Below are positions 48,780-60,176 of a stretch of DNA of 64,000 bases, one piece after another. How positions within the stretch are numbered: position 1 is the first letter of the stretch; each line of letters begins with the position of its first letter. Position numbers and translations under genes: made by a program. This stretch comes from Phycomyces blakesleeanus NRRL 1555(-) (Eukaryota; Mucoromycota; Mucoromycetes; Mucorales; Phycomycetaceae). The notes beneath the pieces were generated by a model. It was not told the origin of the DNA, ran no database searches, and was given only the letters and a program-made list of their open reading frames with translations. Location of the stretch: positions 1,076,783-1,140,782 of the forward strand of contig NW_017265146.1 of the NCBI RefSeq assembly GCF_001638985.1, given 5' to 3'.

Positions 48780-50292
48780 TACCCTCGAGTATATTTCGCA
48801 ACGCATGGACCAACCTTACAAACAAACATTGGGTTCAATGGACTGTTGAACAAGGGTACAACATCCCTTTCACTCATCTGCCACCCATTTCCTTGTCTGG
48901 ACCATTGACGAACCACAACCAGATAGACAGCAATGTGATCGAACAGGAGATCATGTCCCTTCTGTGCAAGAAAGCCATTGAGGAAGTACACGAACCAGGG
49001 TTTCGTTTGCGCATCTTCACAATTCCAAAGAAGACAGGCAACCTCCGGCCTGTCCTCAACCTACAACCACCCAATCAGTACATTCCAAAACAATCTTTCA
49101 AGATGGAATCCATCAAGCATGTCTGCCAGTTGATCCAGTGTGGCGACTACATCACCAGCATTGACCTGCAAGACGCTTTTCTGCACATTCTGATCGCCAA
49201 GTTCTCTGGCAAGTATCTTCAGTTCTCCTGGAAAGGTCTCATTTACCAGTTCCGCGTTTTGCCGTTTGGCCTGCCCTTGTCCCTATTGGTATTTACGAAG
49301 ATGGTTTGCCCAGTACTTCGTTGGGCATGGCAACAGGGGATTTGTCTGTCAGCTTATCTTGACGACTTGATCGTGATTGCCCGATTCCCAACACTGTCCC
49401 TGCATCACACACAGTGAGTAGTGAACAAATTACAGTCACTAGATTTCTTGATCAAAGCGACCAAATCTCCTCTAACTCCCTCAAACTCCATAGAGCACCT
49501 ATAATTTGTGATCAACAGCAAGGATATGACACTAATCATCCCTTGCTTCAAGTTGAGAGATATTCGGAGTGAAACATCTCACCTTCTCCACAACCTGACA
49601 ATCACCTTGAGACAGCTTTCTTCATTCATCAGCAAGGCCCAGGCAACCACTTTGGCAGTCCTTCCCATGCGCCTGCAAACCCAGCAACTGATATCCATAT
49701 GCAACCAAGCCTTGTACTACGGATTGCAATGGACCAGTCCGATACACCTCTCTTCCATGGCTTGGCAGGAACTTCAGTAGTGGATCGACCAGCTGAAGGC
49801 ATGGAATGGACACTCATTCCTCCCAGAAGTACCTCAAGTCGAAGTGTACACCAACGCCTCAGAGACCGGTTGGCACATCGTGTACAACAACACCGTCCTG
49901 TCTGGCACATGGACCACAGACCAACAAATCAAGCACATCAACTACCTCAAATTGCTGACCATTGCCTTTGCCACCAAGCTTCCATGCCTTCAAGGGAAAG
50001 CCTTTCGCGTTTACTGTGACAACATGACCACGATTGTCTATGTCAATCATTTTGAAGGAACCCAGTCTGCCAAACTCATGCATCTGGCCACGGACATGTG
50101 GAAGCAATGCTTTGTCACTGGCACCCATGTCTGCCTGGTGTACATTCCCTTGCCCTTGAACCCTGCCGACCCTCCCTCTCACAGCTTGATTCAGCAGCTG
50201 GAGTGGAGTATTTGTCTAACGTTCTTTCGGCACTTGGACTCACTGTGGAGACCCCACCACATCGACTGCTTTGCATCGAGCCTGAACACCCA
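48780..50292 (+). pseudogene. DIRS reverse transcriptase / RNase H, decayed
   Basis: One plus-strand frame. RT blocks: KKAIEEVHEPGFRLRIFTIP, TGNLRPVLNLQ, SIDLQDAFLHI, FRVLPFGLPLS and SAYLDDLIVIA. RNase H follows with VYTNASETGW, where Asn (AAC) stands in place of the usual first Asp, then VYCDNMTTIVYVN. The block HIDCFASSLNTH ends exactly at the CACTA-2 insertion. In-frame stops: TGA at 49,415, TAA near 49,502 and TAG near 49,778. The frame and the family-specific wording resume at 57,070. Confidence 0.85.
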
Positions 50293-51149
50293 CACTGGAA
50301 AAATAACAATAAATACACACCGGGAAATTCAGGCATACTATTGTGAATATTCCGCATTTTACAGTGGGGTTTTGCCTATTTCCACTGGTACCAAAGCTGA
50401 TCTGGTTACATGTGCACAGACCTGCTATCTACAAGTGTAAAGTTCGATAGCACTAGTGAAGTTGGGGTCAATAGTAATTTTATATCTTTGTATATAATAG
50501 AGTACCAAGAAAACTTTATTTCAAACTTTGTTTTTTTGCTGTAATACAATCTGTTTCCATGTTAAAGGTTAATAATCAGGGACTACGTCGCATGTGTATT
50601 GTTGAACTATCCCTGGGTGAATAGTTAGAATCATGGACATTTTATTGCTTATAAGCCAATCATTAACACTCTTTATTATGAGGTCATAGATTATCTGCTC
50701 CCCCAATTACTTGATATTCAATTATTATTGGTTTGAATTATAGTTTATTTTTGTATTTATTAGAAAAAATAGAATGATTCTAGGTTGATAGTATTGGAAT
50801 AATATTATATGCCTTGGGCCGTCTTCACCGGTATCCTTCATATGACTCAAATCAAGCAGTGCTTTATATATAATGTTTGTAAACCCTCATATTCAGTAGT
50901 TATCTTTGGCACAGATACTATTTAACATAATAGAAGAGAAGTTAGATGTGTATTTAAATATTTACATGTTGTGAGTGATATATTAATTTGAGGATACATA
51001 CAATATAATGACTGAAGAAGATAAAAATAAAACTTTGAGAGTTCGAGGCATGGCGTCAAGTATAATTTCTTTAACAATGAAAATAATATAGAGAAGTTAG
51101 TTTGAGTGAATTGGGTGACAGAATATGTAATGAACGTACCCAAAGAAAG

Positions 51150-51692
51150 TCAATTTATTTGTAGACCTAGATAGTACTTGTCAAGAGTTGATATAACCTT
51201 TAGTAAAAAACATATATTAATATACAGTATAAATAATACTATCATACATATTAAGAGAATAAAAGAAGAAGTCTTACCATGTCAATGATAGCGCCAAGAG
51301 ATAGAGGTTCTTGATTCATTGCGTGTTTGGCAGATGAACATTCATCTGTAATAAAAATTATATTCTGTCAGATACATATTAAAAGTAAATAAAAAATAAA
51401 ATATTACCGTGTTGATGGTCTTGTTTAATTGTAGGGAATATTTTTGGCGATATTGTCTATAAAAAAGAAGGAGAAAAGTCAGAATAATTTTATATGATGA
51501 TGACATGAAGTATAGTTACTAACCTGGACTAATCCAGATGGCCATTGTAAAGAGAATACATCAGAAGGAAAAAACACGCTAGTATCTATGACAACTGAAA
51601 TAATAATTATTATTTAGTTATATTTGAAGAAAAGAATTGCTTTAAAAAAAAAGAAGATATGTTACCAAAAAAGTTTGCGAATATAGTAAAAC
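51150..51692 (-). CDS. Candidate third CACTA-2 gene of very short exons (partial)
   Basis: Minus-strand exons by splice signals: about 51,665-51,692 (CFTIFANFF), 51,524-51,594 (VIDTSVFFPSDVFSLQWPSG), 51,408-51,456 (TISPKIFPTIKQDHQH), 51,278-51,345 (DECSSAKHAMNQEPLSLGAI) and 51,150-51,197, ending DKYYLGLQIN and TGA. Phases fit across all four junctions and every segment is open, which is unlikely by chance in such A+T-rich DNA. The 5' end and start codon were not found. The family is unknown. It could be a small third protein of the element or a chance chain of cryptic sites. Confidence 0.45.
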
Positions 51693-52310
51693 ACTAAGAG
51701 AGTATATATGTATCTATGACAACAGAATGTGTTAATCTTGTTGTTGTCTGTACAGAAGTATTTTTAAGAAGAATGTATCTTACCAGTAAAATTCACAGTT
51801 ATAACAAAAATCAGAAAGAGAAAGAAAAGAAAAGAAAATGGTCGATAAGGAAAAATATGGAAAAATAAAAAAAATAAGTAAATAAAATACAAAAAACAAA
51901 ATAGGTAATTAAAAAAAATGAAACTCAAAAAAAATATCCAAAAAGCATAATAGATATAATGGTGTAGTATCTAAAAGCAATCTTTGTATCAATTTACACA
52001 GTGTGTGTACAAGAAGTTACTTTAGATATATTTTTTTAACCAAGATCAATCAAGACTAGACATCCTTTTTTTTTGGAAATATAAATATACGTTTTTGCTA
52101 CAATCTTACTCACTCTTGCTCACGCACTCTTACAATTATTCTTACTTATACTCACACTTTCTCTCTCTATCTCCCCATCTTTTTCTGTCTTTTATTTTGG
52201 TATGTTTGATAATAAATATAATTGTAGTGTATAATAAAAATTTATTCAAAGAATATAAAAGCATTAACAGTTAATACATATTTGAACTTATATTTTTAAA
52301 TTAATAGAAT

Positions 52311-53481
52311 ATGTCTAACCAAAATGAAAGCTATCCCACTCGACGCACTCCTGCTGAGAGAGAGATGACAAACTCTCTTGCCATCTTGCGTCGTGACATG
52401 ACCACTGTCATGAAAGACGTTGCTGATATCAAAGCAAAAACTTCGAACACTCCTGTGTCTGCTGTTTTGCAGAGTCAGCCGATGGCTTTAGTGCATGCTG
52501 TTGCTCCTGTGAGCATGGAAATGAATGTAGCTGGTTCTTCCACCATGGCTTCTGACGCAAAATCAGTCAACAAAACAAAAGCCTATGTATGTATCATACA
52601 TATAGTAAATTATATCTTTAATAACTTACCAAGATTCAATAGAGACTTCTTCGGGAGCATTTGTGGGACCCTAAGTTCAAGTCAAAACATTTGGCTGAAA
52701 TTCAAGCCAACAATGGCAAGCCAAGGTGGAACACGGCTGTCAACTTCAACCAGTCGCCAAACACTGAGCTGACAGAAAACCTCGTTGCCTACTTGGAAAG
52801 AAATTTCGTAGGAGCAGGACTGAGAAAAAGTGATGTTCGTGACTTTGTCTACACGAACTTCACTAGCAGAAAGCGTGCAGCTAATAAGTCTCAGGCTAAA
52901 AAGAAGTCAGACAATGCTCACAACAGAAGGAGTAGCCGCGAAAAGGAGGTAAGTTATACTTTATTTATTTATTATTTGAATAATTCTTATCTAAGTCATT
53001 AATTTAAAGCAAAAAAAGAAAACTAATTTAATATTTTCAACAGCACTTGAAACGTCGCAAAACAGCATACCAGTCTAACAAGACTGCTATTGATGACGAG
53101 ATGAAAAGAGATTGCTCTGGTCTCATTATAGAAGAGGCTATGTCTGTTGGTGAGTCAGACGATGGCACTTCGCCTCATGTTTCTTATAGTGGGCTTCGTC
53201 TTTGTCGTCCAGGTTGGAGAAGTGATGAGGTACTTAGTTTTTTGAAAGTTGAAATATTTAATTTAGTTAATATATTATATTGTATTATACTGAATAAAAT
53301 ATTAATGTCTTTAATATAGTACAACCACTTCATCACACTTGTTGACAACAAAGTGGTAGCTGATTTAGGCTTAAATAGCCATCAATTGCTGTCACGTGCT
53401 TTTGGCGAAACCGTTGAAGGACCAGTCCCTGATGCAATTGCGTCACAGTTTCCTCAGTGGGCTCTTAGAAACGGGCCCTAA
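52311..53481 (+). CDS. CACTA-2 accessory protein, 309 aa, four exons
   Basis: Exons 52311-52586, 52643-52948, 53044-53229 and 53320-53481, all phase 0, sum to 930 bp. Exon 2 is 306 bp, exactly as in CACTA-1. The N-terminus is basic then coiled-coil-like (SLAILRRDMTTVMKDVADIK). Exon 2 contains a WDPKFKSKHLAE stretch and ends in a basic patch (RKRAANKSQAKKKSDN). Exon 3 starts HLKRRKTAYQ and ends PGWRSDE, like PSWRTDE in CACTA-1. The C-terminus ends in a Pro/Gln/Trp segment (QFPQWAL), comparable with LPDWCF. No named family is recognised. The 3' end faces the transposase stop about 150 bp away. An AG just before the ATG suggests a 5' UTR intron. Confidence 0.8.
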
Positions 53482-53634
53482 ATAAAGTTTATATTTTTTG
53501 TTCTTTTTTTCTTCATTCATAACGTCCTATACTTTAAATAACCAAAAAAATGCATAAAGAGGCATTACTTGTTCTTTGTTTTTTATTTAATTATTCTCAT
53601 AAAAAATCATAGTGCATAATTATTCATAAAGGCT

Positions 53635-56600
53635 TCAGGCATAGTATTTTTTTGGCATAGGAATGACCAGCATTCTTTCTTCGTTCATATCAGTTACATC
53701 TACAGCAGTTGCAACCTCTAAGTGTATGCGATGTACAGGCAAGATGCTGTGATAATTATCAGCAGAGAATTCTGGCAAGCAGATTGCAATACCTTCATCT
53801 CTGTGTTCATTGTCATTTGTCGAATTATACCATCGGATGTATGCAAAAACATGCTGGTCTTGATGTAATGTTGATGCTCGGTGGTTTGGATGAGGAGGCA
53901 GAGTAAATGAATGTATAAAAAGATACTGAATTTGTCCGGTATATAGGCTTGAAGTTCGGCCATTGCTGCTACGGAAGAAAGCTTGAACGAGTGACCCGCG
54001 CTTACCAGAACTGTTGTTCCCAATATATGTTTGGCCAAGGAGATCAATTGATTTCAATTTTGTGATTCGGTTATTTACAAAATATTGTGACAATCTGGCA
54101 TCGTGGTAAGAAATGAGATTGGGCATGGCATAGGCGATTTTATAATAATCTAACAATTGAGGATAATCAATATCACTCATTGTTGATTCTTTTAAGGACT
54201 GTAAAGGAAAGGTGGATGGGGGGAGTGGTTCATTGCCTTTGATAGGTGCTGCTCGACTTAAGGATGAGTCTACAAATTGTTGCAGTCGGAAAGGTTGTTG
54301 GTTGGTTGGAGCATAAGTGGCATAGGTCATTATAGGTGCGGTCGTAGAGGTAAGTTTTTCGAAAAGAGGAAGGAATGGAATGAGGCTTGGACATGATAAC
54401 GTATTTCGTACGTAATCAGCTTTGTATGCGTCTGCAGTGAATTTTGTCATATAGGTTGTTTCAAACCCGTCTTTTCTGTTTGTCTTGTTATTCTTTAACA
54501 AACCATTGTATCTCTCAAAACCAAAGAGCCAATAGCCATACACGGGTCCAAAATCACGAATTGTGTCATGAAGATGGAGGTGCAGGTGCATGTTGCAGGT
54601 GAGGACTTTTGGTTCATATGTATCTTCACAAGATTGACAGAATTCTTGTAGATATCTGTGTGCTTGGTCTATTTCGATGAAACTGATTGACGGCTTTACA
54701 AGTATACAGCATGCTTTTACATAGTGCATCCAGCCATTGAACATATTGGACGGAAGAACTGGTTTTAGAAGCACGGGAGAGTACACCAATACCCAAGACT
54801 TCCACTCATCTGCTTTCATGTGGGAAAAGCCCTTTCCTATCTTCGTTTTCAGCTTGGTATAGTCGCTGGGCAATATCATCGTTGCTGCAACTGTCTGCAT
54901 TGCAAGCAGATCATTGTTTTTCATTTTTTTCATTGTTGTCCATGTTTCAATCATTCTCTTTGGTGTTCCCAGAAAAAGATTATGCATGGGATCAATGATC
55001 GTTCCACGTACTAGATCAAAGTATCCAAGGCAATACAACTGCGACCATCGAACACCATATTCGACCTCCAGCTGCTGCCTTTCTGAGGGTGTACTCGCAC
55101 TATTCCACTCCTCAGCATGCACACGGTTTGCTCTATCACTTCGATGGCGCCACTGGTCACAATCAAATCCACGGAAATCGACAGAAGAAGTGCCTGGTAG
55201 ACGAGAAAATTGATTGTCGCATTTGTAACAGGCGCATGTGCTGTTGTGCGCGGTGAACCCACTAGTCTTTCTGGCAGCAGGTATATCGCATGCAACCATC
55301 AATAAGGCTGCACGAACTGTTGCACCGTCTGTTTGCTGGTAGGTGGGTATCTGTATTCCAAGATAGAGCTGTATCATTTTGTCGACTAATGGCTTGAGAT
55401 AATGATTGATCTCTTCTGATTTTGGCTCTTTTGGTCCGGGCATGAGGCCAACAAGGATTGTATTTTCTGCTTTAAACCGCTCACTTCTAGGCAGGTTGTT
55501 AATCACCAGGTAGATAGCACCGCAGGAATAGCTAGTACCATCGAAAGGCTGGAACCAGTCGATGTTTAATGTCAGCATCAATGAACGAGGATGCTCAACA
55601 AAAATTTCATTGTCATTGTCCTTCAAATCAGTCCAGGCTTCACCATCGTAAACATCACACAATGTATCAGTGATCTTGAATTCTTGGTTCCAGTGCATGA
55701 TCTTTTGCTCGAAATCGGGATGGAGGAAAAGAATTTTAAGAGCACGTGTGAGAGACTGATATACATAAGACTTCTTTGCGACCAAACCACCAGACAATGA
55801 TTGGACCATTAATTTGCAATTACAGGCGGTATGTGCACCAAGCTTTACGAAATCACAATTCAAAGGAGCAGGTACACTTTCCTCATACACCTTGTGGCAA
55901 TCCTGACAAACGACAAATCTCTTAATCCCTTTTGTCATGGCTGAGAATCCTGTCATGCTTTGGAGACCAGAAAGACTCACGGGCAATTGGAAATCCTGCT
56001 CGTAAATCGACAAGAGCTTGTTGATGAATTCGATCAAGACAACAGCGCCCTTATTGACCACATAGCGGGAAGCAAACATTACCACAAAAGTAGCAATGAA
56101 CCTGTGTACCGGATTTTCAGGCATATTTGGGGTGGCAAAAGGATCTATTGTAAAAAAAAACAAAAAAAATTAACACCCCCCCTTTTTTCAGATTTTTCTT
56201 TTTTGGTTCTTTTCCTTGAATTTTTTTTGGGTCTTTTTTTATTAGTTAATTAACACGGACTGACCTTCAGTATCGAATTCTTCGACTTCAATCTCAACAA
56301 TATTCTCTTCATTGTCTTCACTTTCTTCACCGCCATTGCTTTCTTCGTCATTGTCATTTTCATCACCATCACTGCTTTCGCCATTCGACTCATTGCTAAA
56401 AGCAACCTCATCGTCAGAAATTGGGGCTCCTTCCCAAACAGGCGAGTTGGTCTGACCGTCCATTGCTTCTATGGGTCCGGTTTGTTGGTTTGATGTAGCT
56501 ACATATAGAATTCAATTTTTAGTTTACTTCTCTTTTTATCACAATTAACGTTTCTTACTTTCAAAATCAATATCCATGAGATTTCTTTGAACAGATACAT

Positions 56601-56812
56601 CTATTGAAATAAAACATTATATAAAATAACCAAAATGAAAATGAAAATGAAAAACAAAACATACTTCTTTCACTTCTTTCCATGTCTTCATATCTTGCTC
56701 TTTTATTGTGATGCTGGAGGGTTCGTGTAGAAACAAAGCTGTAGCCTTGTTGATTATCGCTGCATTTTGTGCAATAGCACTTCTTATTATAAAGTTCAGA
56801 AGTAGAGGACAT
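53635..56812 (-). CDS. CACTA-2 transposase, Tnp2 family, 977 aa, four exons
   Basis: Exons 56665-56812, 56559-56600, 56265-56498 and 53635-56144 sum to 2934 bp. The three introns are all in phase 1, as in CACTA-1. The N-terminus has CYCTKC with TLQHH. An acidic linker is rich in Glu, Asp and Asn (DENDNDEESNGGEESEDNEE). The Tnp2 core shows NIDWFQPFDG, GAIYLVINNLPRSER, LVGLMPGPKEP, CDIPAARKT, CACYKC, IIDPMHNLFLGT and GPVYGYWLFGFERYNG. No stop or frameshift. The two transposases are collinear but diverged at many positions, which argues that both have been kept under selection. Confidence 0.93.
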
Positions 56813-57069
56813 GGTGTTTATTTTGTTATAAATGTTAAGATAAAAGGGAAACAAGTGTTACATTTACTTTATTTGTTCAAACTTTATAATAATAATAATA
56901 ATAATGATAAAATAACTTGGATGGTTATTATATCCGAGCCAATAGAAAATTACAACATGACTTTATAAACATGTACACCAAAAAACATGCTGAGATGAAA
57001 AATTGCTCTAAATATCCACATGTAACCATGAACCTTCACACAAGGGTATTCAGGGTCATTTCTCCAGTG

Positions 57070-57284
57070 CCAGCTTCCGACGTACATGACATGGAAATGG
57101 GATCCACAAGCATTTGCAATGGACGTACTTTCTGTACCTTGGACAACCTGGCCTCACCTATATCTTTGTCCACTGTGGAACCTACTTCTCTACATACTGC
57201 AGAAACTACAATGAGAGAAGGTTCCCACTACATTGATAATGCCTAACTGGTCGAGTGCCCTCTGGTATCCTTGTTATGTATGAG
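57070..57284 (+). pseudogene. DIRS pol fragment downstream of CACTA-2
   Basis: Reads TWKWDPQAFAMDVLSVPWTT and then a segment ending NWSSALWYP in the frame that continues HIDCFASSLNT across the CACTA-2 insertion. One TGA lies near 57,205. This is the region after RNase H in DIRS elements. It is cut off near 57,285 by Gypsy leader sequence, so the tyrosine recombinase is missing. Confidence 0.75.
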
Positions 57285-57289
57285 GTAAA

Positions 57290-57671
57290 AATAAGATATA
57301 AAATAAAACAAGTGCAGACGAGAGTATGGTGAGACTTTGTTTTATTAGAAGAAGTGAAAGAATCAGAAAAGAGATGCTGTTCTATTGCTATTAGTATTGT
57401 GCGTTTATATAGACATTGTATTTAGATTGGTGATGATATGATGATATCATGTAATGTCTGTTTCTCTATCATTATCTTCTATGATTTAGTTCTTATGTTT
57501 TTAGTGTTATTGACTAGAGTCTTAGTATTTGTCTTAGTATGTTCTTTACGTAATTTCCTTGTATAAGGGAAGGTATATCTTTTAGTATCGTTACTAGTTG
57601 TCGGTAACTCAATGTACGTATTTATTGAGTGTCTGTACTTTTAATTTAAATCTACGATTATGTTGGATACA
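57290..57671 (-). mobile_element. Gypsy leader plus LTR remnant, diverged
   Basis: Bases from about 57,300 (AAGTGCAGACGAGAGTATGG) match the leaders at 8,947 and 23,879. The LTR part runs from about 57,479 and ends ATCTACGATTATGTTGGATA at the same LTR end as 24,809. The middle of the LTR is diverged, so this is a related subfamily. The satellite array starts directly at its end. Confidence 0.65.
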
Positions 57672-60176
57672 ACACTGTTGACTACTAATTTAGCATATAT
57701 ATAAGCTGTTGACAGCTGATCTAGTATATATATAAGTTGATAACCACCAATTTCATATATATATGTAAGCTATTGACCACCAATCAACTATATATATAAG
57801 TGGATGACAGTCAGTCTGCTATATATATAAGCTTATAACTACTAATTTAATATATATATGTAAGCTATTGACCACCAATCTACTATATATATATATAAGT
57901 AGACAACAGCTAGTCTGCTATATATATAAATAGATAATAGCCGATCTCATACATATATAAGTAGATGATAGCCAATCTGATATATATATAAGTCTATGAT
58001 TGCCAATCTGATATATATATAAGTCAATGATTGCTGATCTGGTATATATATAAGCCAATGATCGATGATCTGATATATATATAAGCCAATAATTGGTGAT
58101 TTAGTATATATATATAAGTCAATGTTTGCCAATCTAGTATATATATAAGCTAATGATTAATGATCTGGTATATATATAAGTCATTGATTGCTAATCTAAT
58201 ATATATATAAGTCAATGATTGGTTATCTGGTACATATATAAGCCAATAATTGGTGATCTAGTATATATATATAAGTCAATGATTGCCAATCTGGTATATA
58301 TATAAGCCAATGATTGCTGATCTGATATATATATAAGTCAATGATCGGCGATCTCGTATATATACAAACTATTGACAGTTCATCTGCTATATATATAAAC
58401 TAATGACAGTCAATCGGGTATATATATAAGTCAATAATTGTCAATCCAATATAAATATAAGCCAATGACAGCTGATCTGTTATATATATAAGCTGATAAC
58501 AGCCAATCTCATATATATATAAGCTGGTAATAGTCAATCTGATATATATATAAACTAATGATAGTCAATCTCATATATATATAAGTGGATGATAGCTGAT
58601 CTCATATATATATAAGCTAATAACTACTGATCTGGTTTATATGTAAACTAATTATTAATAATCAGATCTATATGTAAATCAATGATTGTATATCCAATAT
58701 ATATATAAACTGATAATAACTGATCCAGCCTATATATAAATCAATAGTGGCTAATCTGCTACTTATATAAGTTAATAAAAGCTGATCTATTTTATATATA
58801 AATTAATTATAATTAATATAGTATTTATATTAACTAATAATATTTGACTTCTCATCAATATTAGCCAATAGTATTTAATCTCTCACTAATATTAGCCAAT
58901 AACATTTGATCTCTCACTAATATTAATCAATAATATTTGATCTCTCACTAATATTAACCAATAATATTTGATTTCTCACTAATATTAACCAGTAACATTT
59001 GATCTCTCACTAATATTAACTAATAATATTTGATCTCTCACTAATATTAACCAATAATATTTGATTTCTCACTAATATTAACCAGTAATATTTGATCTTT
59101 CACTAATATTAGCCAATAGTATTTAATTTATAACTTATATATATTCATAACATTTAATATCCTCTAACTTATACATATTATTATCATAGCATATTAATTC
59201 ACACTTATCTATACCAAATTCATATTTAATAATATACTATTTATATCTAATAATATCAAGAAATATAACTTAAATACTCTAATCATACTTAATCTTAAAA
59301 TAATTATATATTCTCATCTCCTTTATAATTGTGTATATATCATTATATATAATACATAAATATATATAAAATATAATAAGTATTACTTAGTTGACTTGTT
59401 AATATATATTTTTTATGAATATATAATAATAATTTGGTTTTTATATGAAAAATTGATAAAAAAATATAAAAATTAATTTTTATTTATTCTGTACCTGCTC
59501 TTTACATATTTTGATACTTCTATATAATGTGACTAAATTTGCTTTATATGGCAAAATTTTTTAAAAAATTATTACTTAGTAAGAATTTGAACTTTTATTA
59601 AGGCAGACATATTTTATTTATTGTCGGAACGGCTTTTTGCCAGTTTAAGGTTCAATATTTTTCCATGCCAAGCTTTTATAACCCTGCTATTTATATAACA
59701 TGCTGTCTCACACTAAAAATGCCAAGACTTCTCACACTAAATGCATTCAGACTAACCAAAAAAGGAAATTTTTTGCGAAAAAAGCTATTCTTTGTCATTT
59801 TTTCCCACGAATTCAATCTTATTGTTTACGTAGATCATTTATGCGAGATTATGCATGATTATGCATGTTATATAACAAGTATAGCCAAAGTTTATCAAAT
59901 TTTTTCAGTAATGTATTTGTATTGTTTACGTTACGCTAATATACATAATGACATATGTTACACAAACTTTATTTTTTTATATTTTATATATATTCAAATT
60001 CTCTTATATATGTCTATATATAATTATGTAAGATTATGCAACATTATGCAACATTATGCAACATTATGCAACATTATGCAACATTATGCAACATTATGCA
60101 ACATTATGCAACATTATGCAACATTATGCAACATTATGCAACATTATGCAACATTATGCAACATTATGTAACATTA
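57672..60176. repeat. Higher-order satellite, first unit
   Basis: The left block (57,672-58,850) is about 31-bp repeats of the type GATCTGGTATATATATAAG followed by CCAATGATYGGC. Next is a related 31-bp block (58,850-59,115; GATCTCTCACTAATATTAAC, CAATAATATTT). Then a non-repetitive A+T-rich spacer (59,115-60,030), then the 10-bp array. From about 58,380 onward the block recurs at about 61,730. No gene is called. The 168-codon frame at 59,665 is discussed under rejected items. Confidence 0.85.
60031..60176. repeat. 10-bp tandem repeat GCAACATTAT, 13 copies
   Basis: Thirteen uninterrupted GCAACATTAT units preceded by AGATTAT, followed by a GTAACATTAT variant. The second copy of the satellite unit has only eight. 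Confidence 0.95.

Larger units (their letters stand above)
50293..57069. mobile_element. CACTA-2: complete CACTA/Tnp2 DNA transposon, 6,777 bp
   Basis: The left end is CACTGGAAAAATAACAATAA; the right end, as reverse complement, is CACTGGAGAAATGACCCTGA. The repeats are imperfect, but CACTGG and the next bases match. A 3-bp target duplication CCA lies at 50,290-50,292 and 57,070-57,072. Removing the element and one CCA restores the DIRS reading frame. The gene layout matches CACTA-1: accessory gene (plus) converging on transposase (minus), plus a candidate third gene (minus) near the left end. The two elements differ strongly in sequence, so they are separate lineages of one family. Confidence 0.93.
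46551..57284 (+). mobile_element. DIRS-type retrotransposon, broken by Tc1/mariner and CACTA-2 insertions and truncated
   Basis: Plus-strand pieces are gag (46,551-47,428), RT/RNase H (48,780-50,292) and a downstream piece of the same protein (57,070-57,284). They are separated by Tc1/mariner (47,429-48,779) and CACTA-2 (50,293-57,069). The RT wording (GDYITSIDLQDAFLHI, SAYLDD) and RNase H are DIRS-like. The tyrosine recombinase expected further downstream is absent, because the element is cut off by Gypsy leader sequence near 57,290. The true left terminus lies upstream of 46,551 and was not found. Confidence 0.8.

Noticed and set aside
50451..50480. CACTAGTGAAGTTGGGG considered as the left end of CACTA-2
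   Set aside because: It has no target duplication matching the right end. The CACTGG at 50,293 gives a CCA duplication and restores the DIRS frame.
57672..58850. CRISPR-like array of roughly 31-bp repeats
   Set aside because: Units are contiguous and degenerate with no unique spacers; no cas genes; fungal context. It is a satellite.
59665..60171. 168-codon open frame repeated as 161 codons at 63,038-63,523
   Set aside because: Both copies lie in the satellite spacer and run into the 10-bp array, which supplies a third of the frame. The duplication copies it with the DNA. No domain, and the composition follows the A+T bias.
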